From: JBDTMT01 sp033764095
GTDB lineage: Bacteria; Desulfobacterota; Binatia; HRBIN30; CADEER01
DNA: 16,038 nt
Reading direction: 5' to 3'
NCBI GenBank assembly: GCA_033764095.1
Contig: JANRJF010000120.1
Coordinates: forward strand, 1-16,038
The notes under the pieces: model-generated
The model's input: the letters and a program-made list of their open reading frames with translations, nothing else
Told to the model about the DNA's origin: nothing
The model's database searches: none
Made by a program: the position numbers and the translations under genes
Part shown: one piece after another, positions 1 through 6,030 of the stretch
Position numbering within the stretch: the stretch's first letter is position 1
How the letters are laid out: every line of letters begins with the position of its first letter

Positions 1-24
1 TGCGAGCTGCCGTCGCGCGCGTGA
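1..24 (+). CDS. 3' end of an upstream gene (partial)
   Basis: Frame 1 reads seven codons (CELPSRA) and then TGA at 22-24. The stop overlaps the GTG start of the following ligase in a GTGA arrangement, which is typical of translationally coupled genes. Only the last residues are visible, so no function can be given. The call rests on the overlap geometry alone. Confidence 0.4.
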   Translation, partial: CELPSRA

Positions 25-1496
25 CCGCCCCGGCCACGCTCGATGCCGCCCTGCGCGACTGGGCGGCGCGCTTCGGCGAGCGGCAGGCGGTCATCGGCGG
101 CGACGCGCGGCTCAGCTTTGCCGCGCTCGACGGCGCCGCCGATGCCTGGGCCGCCGCGCTGCACGGCGCCGGCCTGCGGCGCGGCGCGCATGTCGCGCTG
201 CTCGGCGCCAACCACCCGGCCTGGCTGGCGGCGGCGTTCGGCGTCTGGCGCGCCGGCGCGACGCTGGTACCGGTCTCGACCTTCGCCACCGCGCGCGAGC
301 TCGATGACATCCTGGCGCATGCCGACGCGGAGGCCGCGCTGGTGCAGCCGCGCATGGGCGAGCGCGATCTCGCTGCCACCGTGGCCGCCCTGCCATGCGC
401 GGCGCGCCTGCGTCGCGTCTGGTCGCTGGCGGATCCGCCGGCGCCGGCGGCTGCTCCCCCCGCCTCGCCGGCGCGGGCGGACGACATCGCCTGCATCCTC
501 TACACCTCCGGCACCACCGGCACGGCGAAGGGCGTGATGTTGTCGCACCGCGCCATCCTCGCCACCGTCGCACCGACCGTCGAGCGCGGCGGGCTGACGC
601 CGGACGACCGCTTGCTGACGACGTTGCCGCTGTTCTGGGTGGCGGGCCTGGTGATCCGCGCCCTGCCGACGCTCGCCTCGGGTTGCGCGCTGCTGACGCT
701 GGAAACCTTCTCGCCGGCCGCGGCGATCGCCGTGCTGCGCGACCAGCGGCCGACGGCGCTCCACCTGCGACCGCCGCAGGTCGGACAACTGCTGGCGCAC
801 GCGCAGTTCGATGCCGCGCTGCTCGCCGGGATCCGGCGCGGCGGCGGACGCGTGGCGTGGTTTGCGCCCCATCTCGACCCCGAGCGGGTCCGCCTGATCA
901 CCGGCTACGGTATGACCGAGACCGCCGGCTACGTCACCGCGCTCGACTGGCGCGATGCGGCCGAGGTGCGCGCAACGCGCATCGGCACGCCGCTGCCCGG
1001 TGTCGAGCTGCGCATCGTCGAGGGCGAGGTGCGGGTGCGCGCGCCGGGCCTGTTCAGCGGCTACTACAAGCACGCGCCCGGCACCGACCTCGATGCCGAC
1101 GGCTTCTTCCGCACGGGCGACATCGGCGCCCTCGATGCCGACGGCGCGTTCCACTTCTCCGGCCGCTCGAAGGACCTGCTGCGGGTGAAGGGGATCAACG
1201 TCTCGCCGGTCGAGGTCGAGAGCGTGCTCGGCGCGCATCCGGCGGTCGACAGCGTCTACGTGGTCGGCCTGCCGCCCGATGGGCTGGAACAGGAGGTCGT
1301 CGCGCTGGTGGTGACGCGCGACGCCGCGCCGTTGCCCGAAGCGGCGCTGCGCGCGCACGCCGCGACGGCGCTGTCGCACTACAAACGGCCGGCGCGCTAC
1401 CTGTCGATCACCCGCGCCGAGGTCCCGCTCGGCGCCACCACCAAGCCGCAGCGCGCCGCGCTGGCGGCGTTGGCGACCAGCCGTCTGCGCGGCTGA
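21..1496 (+). CDS. AMP-forming acyl-CoA synthetase / ligase
   Basis: This is a 491-residue class I adenylate-forming enzyme (ANL superfamily) that would activate a carboxylic acid to an acyl-AMP and then to an acyl-CoA in the cytoplasm. Seen motifs in order are the phosphate-binding loop YTSGTTGTAKG at residues 161-171, YGMTE at 296-300, the TGD motif at 365-367, the hinge and C-terminal lid segment GRSKDLLRVKGINVSPVEVE, and the catalytic lysine of the lid in TTKPQR at residue 475. All core motifs are present, so the enzyme should be active. At 491 residues it is on the short side for the family. The GTG start at 21 is chosen because it overlaps the preceding stop (GTGA) and precedes the normal N-terminal domain. 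The substrate cannot be read from sequence; a medium- or long-chain fatty acid or an aromatic acid is possible. Confidence 0.9.
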   Translation: MTAPATLDAALRDWAARFGERQAVIGGDARLSFAALDGAADAWAAALHGAGLRRGAHVALLGANHPAWLAAAFGVWRAGATLVPVSTFATARELDDILAHADAEAALVQPRMGERDLAATVAALPCAARLRRVWSLADPPAPAAAPPASPARADDIACILYTSGTTGTAKGVMLSHRAILATVAPTVERGGLTPDDRLLTTLPLFWVAGLVIRALPTLASGCALLTLETFSPAAAIAVLRDQRPTALHLRPPQVGQLLAHAQFDAALLAGIRRGGGRVAWFAPHLDPERVRLITGYGMTETAGYVTALDWRDAAEVRATRIGTPLPGVELRIVEGEVRVRAPGLFSGYYKHAPGTDLDADGFFRTGDIGALDADGAFHFSGRSKDLLRVKGINVSPVEVESVLGAHPAVDSVYVVGLPPDGLEQEVVALVVTRDAAPLPEAALRAHAATALSHYKRPARYLSITRAEVPLGATTKPQRAALAALATSRLRG

Positions 1497-1506
1497 ACGG
1501 CCCGGA

Positions 1507-1535
1507 TTGACGACCCGCCGTCCATGCTCGACAGT
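1507..1535 (+). promoter_or_regulatory. possible weak promoter before sufT
   Basis: TTGACG at 1507-1512 lies 17 bases before GACAGT at 1530-1535. The -35 matches sigma-70 consensus well (5 of 6), but the -10 is poor (3 of 6). The 62-base gap after the ligase could carry this promoter, or sufT may simply be read through from the ligase. Confidence 0.25.
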
Positions 1536-1558
1536 GGCGACTCATTCGGAGGGCGACC

Positions 1559-2104
1559 ATGGCGTACGAGGAGATCACGACCCGCCGCGATTGCGATGCG
1601 GTGGCGATTCCGCAGGGCACCGCGGTCCGCATCCCGGCCGGCAGCGCGGTGATCCTCACCCAGTCGCTCGGCGGCAGCTATACGTTGCAGGTCCCGAGCA
1701 TGGGTGGCCTGTTCCGCGTTGCCGGCCGCGACGCCGATGCGCTCGGTCTGGAAGTGGCCCCGCTCGCGCCCGAGGGCGGCGATGACGGCCCGGTGAGCGA
1801 GGAGCGGGTCTGGGGCGTGCTCAAGGACGTCTACGACCCGGAAATTCCGGTCAACATCGTCGATCTCGGTCTCGTCTACGACCTGCGCCTGTCGCCGCAG
1901 CCGAGCGGCAAGAGCCGGGTCGAGGTGAAGATGACCCTCACCGCGCAGGGCTGCGGCATGGGCGGTCCGATCTCGATGGACGCCAAGAGCCGTATCGAGT
2001 CCTTGCCCGGTGTCGAGGCGGCCGACGTGCAGGTGGTCTGGGATCCACCCTGGAACCCGCACATGATCTCGCCCGCCGGCCGCGCCAAGCTGGGAATGGA
2101 ATAA
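1559..2104 (+). CDS. sufT: SufT-type Fe-S cluster assembly protein (MIP18/DUF59 family)
   Basis: The 181-residue protein has the long-form SufT layout: an N-terminal part of about 75 residues that is not MIP18, followed by a MIP18/DUF59 domain. The domain shows DPEIPVNIVDLGLVYD at 93-108 and TLTAQGCGMGGPI at 126-138, with the family cysteine at residue 132, and the WDPPWNPHMIS segment near the end. SufT proteins act in maturation of cytoplasmic Fe-S proteins and are usually encoded within a suf operon. Here no sufB, C, D or S lies nearby, and the gene ends in its own strong terminator, so it looks monocistronic or the tail of the ligase unit. The ATG at 1559 is preceded by a clear GGAGGG ribosome-binding site at 1548-1553. 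The family call is strong; the exact role is inferred from the family. Confidence 0.88.
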   Translation: MAYEEITTRRDCDAVAIPQGTAVRIPAGSAVILTQSLGGSYTLQVPSMGGLFRVAGRDADALGLEVAPLAPEGGDDGPVSEERVWGVLKDVYDPEIPVNIVDLGLVYDLRLSPQPSGKSRVEVKMTLTAQGCGMGGPISMDAKSRIESLPGVEAADVQVVWDPPWNPHMISPAGRAKLGME

Positions 2105-2126
2105 ATCCAATCCAGGCAGCGCTTTA

Positions 2127-2166
2127 GGCTTGCTCGAAACGAGCTGCCCGCACACACTGGGCAGCT
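2127..2166 (+). other. overlapping alternative hairpins in the sufT 3' region
   Basis: GCTCG-AAA-CGAGC (2132-2144, with flanking GGC/GCC pairing at 2127-2129 and 2146-2148) overlaps a second perfect hairpin, AGCTGCCC (2142-2149) pairing with GGGCAGCT (2159-2166). The two cannot form at once. They precede the terminator at 2183-2218. This may be a structured 3' UTR, a small RNA or an attenuator-like switch. Confidence 0.35.
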
Positions 2167-2182
2167 GTTGCCGCCCTGTTTC

Positions 2183-2218
2183 GCGGCGGTCACCGCACCG
2201 TGACCGCCGCATTTTTTT
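2183..2218 (+). terminator. Rho-independent terminator after sufT
   Basis: There is a perfect 11-bp stem, GCGGCGGTCAC at 2183-2193 and GTGACCGCCGC at 2200-2210, with the 6-base loop CGCACC. It is followed by A and a run of seven T at 2212-2218. In such GC-rich DNA the T run is conspicuous. This is the clearest terminator in the window. Confidence 0.9.
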
Positions 2219-2237
2219 ATTGTGGACGCACCGCGTC

Positions 2238-2243
2238 TATGAT
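2238..2243 (+). promoter_or_regulatory. possible -10 element of the gene at 2347
   Basis: TATGAT at 2238-2243 matches the sigma-70 -10 consensus at 5 of 6 positions and lies just after the sufT terminator. No good -35 is found 16-18 bases upstream, since that place is taken by the terminator T run. The leader to the ATG at 2347 would be about 100 bases. An AAGGCAGG sequence just before that ATG is the likely ribosome-binding site. Confidence 0.35.
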
Positions 2244-2346
2244 AAGCGTGCCCTAACTGAATCCAAGTTCTGCGAAGCAACACTAATCTCACGCGGAGCG
2301 CGACTTATAGAGCGCGCATCGGCCGAGAGCCGAAAAGGCAGGTCTC

Positions 2347-2727
2347 ATGGTCCCCAAGATGTCGCCGGTCATCATCCCGGAGGAACTGATCGCCTCCGAG
2401 CCGGCCCTCCCCGTACAGTTCCACGACATCTGGCACCGGACGAGGTACACCTCGCCGGAACGTTCGCTGGTGCTGTCGGTTGTCTGGCAGGCGGTGATCG
2501 ACCTGCAGAAGTACGCCTTCGCCAAGCGCCGCCGTCAGCAGCGCCTGTTCATGGAGGCGTACCGCTGGGTGGCCTCGACCGACCGGTCATGGCCCTATGC
2601 GTTCGAGAACATCGCCGAGATGCTGAACGTGGCGCCCGAGCGCCTGCGCTTCCAGCTCATCGGCAACTCCGAGCCGCTGTTCCTGCCGGCCACCGACGTC
2701 GACGTCGAAGAGGCTGCGGCCGCCTGA
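2347..2727 (+). CDS. small conserved-looking protein of unknown function
   Basis: The gene encodes 126 residues with no signal peptide or membrane segment. The centre (about residues 37-103) is predicted helical and rich in aromatic and basic residues: SLVLSVVWQAVIDLQKYAF, then KRRRQQRLFMEAYRW, then SWPYAFENIAEMLNVAPERL. The last part resembles a short helix-turn-helix, so nucleic-acid binding is possible, but this is a guess. From memory, short proteins with a similar 'DAV..FQK..FA....GRRLF.EA..W......WPFSFENICE.L' pattern occur in deltaproteobacterial genomes without a known function. The acidic tail DVDVEEAAAA is probably disordered. The gene has its own upstream region and ends 6 bases from the convergent membrane-protein gene. 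The start ATG at 2347 follows an AGG-rich stretch. Confidence 0.72.
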   Translation: MVPKMSPVIIPEELIASEPALPVQFHDIWHRTRYTSPERSLVLSVVWQAVIDLQKYAFAKRRRQQRLFMEAYRWVASTDRSWPYAFENIAEMLNVAPERLRFQLIGNSEPLFLPATDVDVEEAAAA

Positions 2728-2733
2728 TCCGAT

Positions 2734-4200
2734 TCACGTCGCTCCCGTCGCCGCCGGAGTGCGGCACGGGAGCGGTCGTGTCTCCGCCACCGACCGGCGC
2801 GTCCACCACGCGCCGGCCGCGTCCTCTTCACCCGGCTGGCTGAAGTTGTAACGCCAGAAGCGCAGGCGCACTGCCTCCGGCGCCGCCGGCAGCGGCTGGC
2901 GGAACAGCATCTGTACGGCCGACGGATCCCGGCAGAGTCGGTCGAGCAGCGTGCCGACGTATTCCGGCATGCCGCGCTGGAAGCTCAGGCCGTAGAACCA
3001 GAGCTGGAAGTCGACGCGCGGCTGGTGCGGCGCGACCAGGTCCGGAGCGCGCAAGGGATCTCCCGGCTTGTGCCATAGGTCGAGCGGAATCCAGATCCCG
3101 TCCTGTTCGACCTCGAACTGCGGCTCTATCCGCTCGCGCGTGATGCTGCCGAACAGGTGGTAGGTGTTGACCAGCCGCCAGGGCGCCTCGAGGTCATGCA
3201 GCGCGGCGAGCCGCTCACCGACTGCGGCGGGCAGCGGCATGAACGTCAGCAGCGCGGCGTTGATCGACAGGCCCAGGTAGACGGTCACCACCAGCGCGGC
3301 GCCGGCGCGTCGCCACCGCCCAGCCCGCGTCGGCAGGCCAGCGGCCGCGGACGCCGGCCCGCCTCCGGCGGCGCGGCTGCAGCGCGCCAGGTCGGTGTCG
3401 GCGAGCAGGAACAGGTGCAGCGCCAGCGCCAGGTAGACGAAGAAGCCGTAGTTCGCCGTCGCCAGGTTGAGCAGTTGGAATCCGCTCAGCGCGGCGAACA
3501 GCAGCAGGCGCGCTCGCCGCGGTCCGAAGGCCAGCCAGGGGAGCACGAGCTCGAGCCCGAGCACGGCGCGGCTCTCCAGTCCGTGCCACCAAGCCGGCAG
3601 GTGGTGTGCGTACCATGCCGGCCAGACCGGCAGCGGGGCGGTTTCGTAGTACCAGCGCATGGCACTGCCGTCCTGCCAATCGCCCAGCCCGGACTGCCAC
3701 TTGGCGATGCCCGACTCGACGTACAGCTTCACCAGCAGGACGCGGAACAGGACATGGATCCAGCGCGCCGGTCGATCGCGTGGCAGGAAGACCGCCAGCG
3801 CGCCGCATTCGAGCAGCAGGTTGTCCCACTGAAAGGAGAGGAAGCTGCGTGCGACGCCGGTGAAGCTCAGGTACAGCAGCGTGCCGAGGCCGAGGCAGAG
3901 GCGCGGCGCCATGCCCACCAGCGCCGCAATCGATAGCCCGAGCCCGCCCCACGCCACCGCGTGCAGGGCGGCGGGGCTGGCGTCGATCCAGAAGAGGGTC
4001 GGCAATTGCGCGAAGCCGATGCCCTGGCGCTGCGCAGCTTCCAGGTAGCTGGCGGCGGGGAGCAGGCCGCGCGGACCGATCAACACCTCGAGCTGCCAGA
4101 GCAGCGAGGCCCAAGCGATGGCGAAGATCGCCGCCAGGGCGCGGTGAAAGGCGCGCGCGACCAGCGGGCCGGAGTGCGTCGCGGCTCCCAGCTCGCCCAC
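2734..4200 (-). CDS. lipase maturation factor (LMF) family membrane protein
   Basis: This 488-residue polytopic protein belongs to the lipase maturation factor family, named after vertebrate LMF1. Homologues are common in bacteria, where their role is not established. Seen features are an N-terminal hydrophobic segment (about 21-40), further membrane segments up to about residue 320, the hallmark QWDNLLLE at 124-131, KWQSGLGDW at 167-175, YYETAPLP at 184-191, and a C-terminal soluble part with PHQPRVDFQLWFYGL. The family's diagnostic motifs are intact. The GTG start at 4200 is preceded by GGAG at a suitable distance. The gene lies 35 bases downstream of the universal stress protein gene on the same strand, so co-transcription is possible. 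In bacteria a role in folding or maturing secreted or membrane proteins is only inferred. Confidence 0.88.
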   Translation of the reverse strand: MGELGAATHSGPLVARAFHRALAAIFAIAWASLLWQLEVLIGPRGLLPAASYLEAAQRQGIGFAQLPTLFWIDASPAALHAVAWGGLGLSIAALVGMAPRLCLGLGTLLYLSFTGVARSFLSFQWDNLLLECGALAVFLPRDRPARWIHVLFRVLLVKLYVESGIAKWQSGLGDWQDGSAMRWYYETAPLPVWPAWYAHHLPAWWHGLESRAVLGLELVLPWLAFGPRRARLLLFAALSGFQLLNLATANYGFFVYLALALHLFLLADTDLARCSRAAGGGPASAAAGLPTRAGRWRRAGAALVVTVYLGLSINAALLTFMPLPAAVGERLAALHDLEAPWRLVNTYHLFGSITRERIEPQFEVEQDGIWIPLDLWHKPGDPLRAPDLVAPHQPRVDFQLWFYGLSFQRGMPEYVGTLLDRLCRDPSAVQMLFRQPLPAAPEAVRLRFWRYNFSQPGEEDAAGAWWTRRSVAETRPLPCRTPAATGAT

Positions 4201-4235
4201 CCGCGCTCCGTCTCACGCCCGCCGGCGGCGCCGGC

Positions 4236-5073
4236 TCAGCGGTGCAGGAACACCGGGCAGTCGGCGTTGCGCAGGACGTACTCGGTGGTGCTGCCGAGCA
4301 CCATCTCGATGATGCGGCCGTGTCCGTACGCGCCGATGAACAGCAGATCGTGGCCGCGCTCGCGGATGAAGTTGGCGATCCGCTCCGGCGCGTTGCCGGT
4401 TTCCTGCAACTCGAGCTGCACGGTGAGGCCGTACGGCTGGAGGTAGGCGTCGGCCTCGGCGAGGATGCGCTGGCCCTGCTCCTTGTCGCGCATCACGGTG
4501 AGGACGGTGAGCGGCAGCGCCAATGCCGAGCAGAACTCCGCCGCCTGCTGCATCACCGCCGCGGCGCGCGCTGCCGTCGTAGGCGAGCAGCGGCTTGCGG
4601 CACTCGGCGAACTGCAGCGGCGCGATGAACACCGGCTTGGGGCATTTGCGCGTCACGCTCTCCGAGGTGCCGCCGAGCAGGCCGGTGGAGAAGCGCTCGT
4701 TCACGCCGCGATGGCCGATGACCACCAGGTCGGCGGTGCGGGCGCGCTCGGCGATCTCGTTGGCGACGATGCCCATGCCCAGCGCGGTGTCGGCGCGCAC
4801 GCCGCGCTTGGCCGCCTCCTCGGCGAACGCGTCGAGCAGCGCGCGCCCGCGCTCTTCCAGCACGCCGCGCATCTTCGAGGAGAAGTCGAGGTACGGCTCG
4901 AAGCCGAGCGAGCCCGAGATGTCGTGGAAGAACGAGCCCTCGATCGAGACGATGTCGACCACGTGCAGGCCGAGCACGCAGCCCTTCAGGCGCTCGGCCA
5001 GCCACAGGGCATAGCGTCCGGCGGTGTTGGCGTGCTCCGAGCCGTCGAGACCAACCAGGATCGTCTTGATCAT
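4236..5073 (-). pseudogene. tandem universal stress protein, frame interrupted
   Basis: Two UspA domains lie in two different frames. The first starts MIKTILVGLDGSEHA at 5073 and runs to LLAYDGSAR near 4564, with the nucleotide-loop region GHRGVNERFSTGLLGG. The second continues in another frame from 4556 (VMQQAAEF) to the stop at 4236, with GAYGHGRIIEMVLGST as its ATP-binding loop. Adding back one GC dinucleotide in the GC run at 4561-4572 restores a 279-residue protein. In that restored protein the second domain aligns register-for-register with the first (DGSARAAAVMQQAA against DGSEHANTAGRYAL). Left as it is, translation in the first frame runs on to a stop at 4213 and yields 286 residues with a meaningless tail. 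Either a recent 2-base loss or a sequencing or assembly error in the GC run explains this. Tandem Usp proteins bind ATP and act in stress survival. Divergent from the gene at 5178. Confidence 0.85.
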
Positions 5074-5141
5074 CGCAGCCGTCCGCTAGCACGCGTCGCG
5101 GCGAGCGACCAGGGTTGATCGCGCGCAGCGCCACGCGCGCC

Positions 5142-5170
5142 TTTACAAGCCGGGAGCCCTCTTCTAGGGT
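5142..5170 (+). promoter_or_regulatory. candidate promoter for the small gene-fur unit, apparently leaderless
   Basis: TTTACA at 5142-5147 is separated by 17 bases from TAGGGT at 5165-5170. The expected start of transcription falls at about 5177, directly before the ATG at 5178. That would give a leaderless or nearly leaderless mRNA, in keeping with the lack of a ribosome-binding site there. The -35 is good; the -10 keeps only TA and the final T. The 104-base divergent gap also has to hold the promoter of the universal stress gene, which I could not place. Confidence 0.45.
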
Positions 5171-5177
5171 CCGCCGC

Positions 5178-5513
5178 ATGGCGGTGAGGGCGGTTGCAGC
5201 ATCGGCGGCGCAGGTGGCGTTGCTCGACGAGCTGAAGGCGGCGGCGGAGAAGATCGGCTTGCAGGTGCGCGAGGAGCGCCTGTTGCGCGAGGTCGGCTAT
5301 CGCGTGCGGAGTGGGCGATGTCGCCTGGCCGCGGACGAGATCCTGTTCCTCGACCGCGCCCTGCCGATCGCGGCGCAGATCGACGTACTGATCGACGAGC
5401 TGGCCGGTCGTCCGCTCGACGACATCTACCTGTCGCCGGCGGCCCGCGCGCTGGTCGAGCGGGCGGCGGCGAAGGAGCCGCGCCATGGCGGACGCGAAGC
5501 GCACGGCGGATGA
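5178..5513 (+). CDS. small protein of unknown function, overlapping fur
   Basis: The gene encodes 111 residues from the ATG at 5178. An earlier in-frame start at 5115 would lie upstream of the candidate promoter and adds a low-complexity basic N-terminus, so it is disfavoured. The protein has an amphipathic N-terminal helix (ALLDELKAAAEKIGLQVREE), a central GRCRLAADEILFLDRALP segment, and a helical C-terminal part with DIYLSPAARALVE. No signal peptide, membrane segment or known catalytic motif is visible. From memory, short proteins with a 'GGLCRVRG...V.LD....' core occur in deltaproteobacteria without a function, so it is probably conserved. Its last 29 bases overlap the start of fur, which implies translational coupling and a shared mRNA, and hence possibly a role in iron or redox homeostasis (inference). 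Confidence 0.7.
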   Translation: MAVRAVAASAAQVALLDELKAAAEKIGLQVREERLLREVGYRVRSGRCRLAADEILFLDRALPIAAQIDVLIDELAGRPLDDIYLSPAARALVERAAAKEPRHGGREAHGG

Positions 5514-5955
5514 GCGCTTCGCCCGCTTCAAGGAGCACCTGCGGGCGCAGCGACTGAAGTCGACGGCTCAGCGCGACACCATCGCCAAGGTGTTCCTCGA
5601 GAGCCAGCGCCATATCTCGGTCGAGGAGCTCTACAACGAGGTGCGGCGGCGCAATCCGCGCATCGGCTACGCGACCGTCTACCGCACGATGAAGCTGCTC
5701 ACCGAGTGCGGGGTGGCCGCCGAACGCCACTTCCGCGACGGCGAGGCGCGCTACGAGAGCGCCGAGAAGCAGCACCACGACCATCTGATCTGCGAGAGCT
5801 GCGGCAAGATCGTCGAGTTCGAGGAGCCGCGCATCGAGGCGCTGCAGGAAGAGACCGCCAAGCGCCTCGGCTTTCAGTTCACCGGCCACAAGATGGAGCT
5901 CTACGGGCTCTGTCGCGAGTGTCGCCGCGCCCGCCAGCAACACGCCGCCGGCTGA
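5485..5955 (+). CDS. fur: Fur family ferric uptake regulator
   Basis: This 156-residue protein has the complete Fur layout. The winged-helix DNA-binding domain is at about residues 20-85, with HISVEELYNEVRRRNPRIG leading into the recognition helix YATVYRTMKLL. The dimerisation and metal domain has HHDHLIC at 97-103, the structural zinc cysteines C103/C106 (CESC) and C143/C146 (CREC), and HKMELYG at 135-141. Fur bound to Fe(II) represses iron-uptake genes. The sequence fits Fur better than Zur or PerR, but these cannot be fully separated by eye. The ATG at 5485 has an AAGGAG ribosome-binding site at 5472-5477 inside the upstream gene. A good Fur-box-like palindrome lies 51 bases beyond its stop, ahead of the iron-permease operon, which makes that operon its likely target. 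Confidence 0.93.
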   Translation: MADAKRTADERFARFKEHLRAQRLKSTAQRDTIAKVFLESQRHISVEELYNEVRRRNPRIGYATVYRTMKLLTECGVAAERHFRDGEARYESAEKQHHDHLICESCGKIVEFEEPRIEALQEETAKRLGFQFTGHKMELYGLCRECRRARQQHAAG

Positions 5956-5977
5956 TCCAGCCGCCGCCCGCCTCGGC

Positions 5978-6005
5978 TTGACAGGCCGGAGCCGCCGGGC
6001 ATAAC
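5978..6005 (+). promoter_or_regulatory. sigma-70-type promoter of the FTR1 operon
   Basis: A perfect TTGACA at 5978-5983 is followed after 16 bases by CATAAC at 6000-6005, which matches the -10 consensus at 4 of 6 positions. The expected transcription start is at about 6012, inside the Fur-box-like palindrome. The leader would be only about 20 bases and shows no clear ribosome-binding site. Confidence 0.65.
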
Positions 6006-6020
6006 TGAAAACCGTTCTCA
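6006..6020 (+). promoter_or_regulatory. Fur box over the transcription start of the FTR1 operon
   Basis: TGAAAAC-C-GTTCTCA is a 7-1-7 inverted repeat with six of seven arm positions complementary. It closely resembles known Fur sites of the TGATAAT/TGAGAAT-N-ATTCTCA type. It directly follows the -10 element, the classic place for repression. A fur gene ends only 51 bases upstream. AT-rich sequence of this kind is rare in this window, which supports selection. Confidence 0.75.
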
Positions 6021-6030
6021 AAATACCCCT

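Noticed and set aside
2220..2243. TTGTGG at 2220-2225 considered as the -35 partner of TATGAT at 2238-2243.
   Set aside because: The spacer is only 12 bases, too short for sigma-70; I kept only the -10 as a weak candidate.
3157..3936. A 259-residue plus-strand frame inside the lipase maturation factor gene.
   Set aside because: Its composition is a shadow of the opposite strand, and the minus-strand product has family hallmark motifs.
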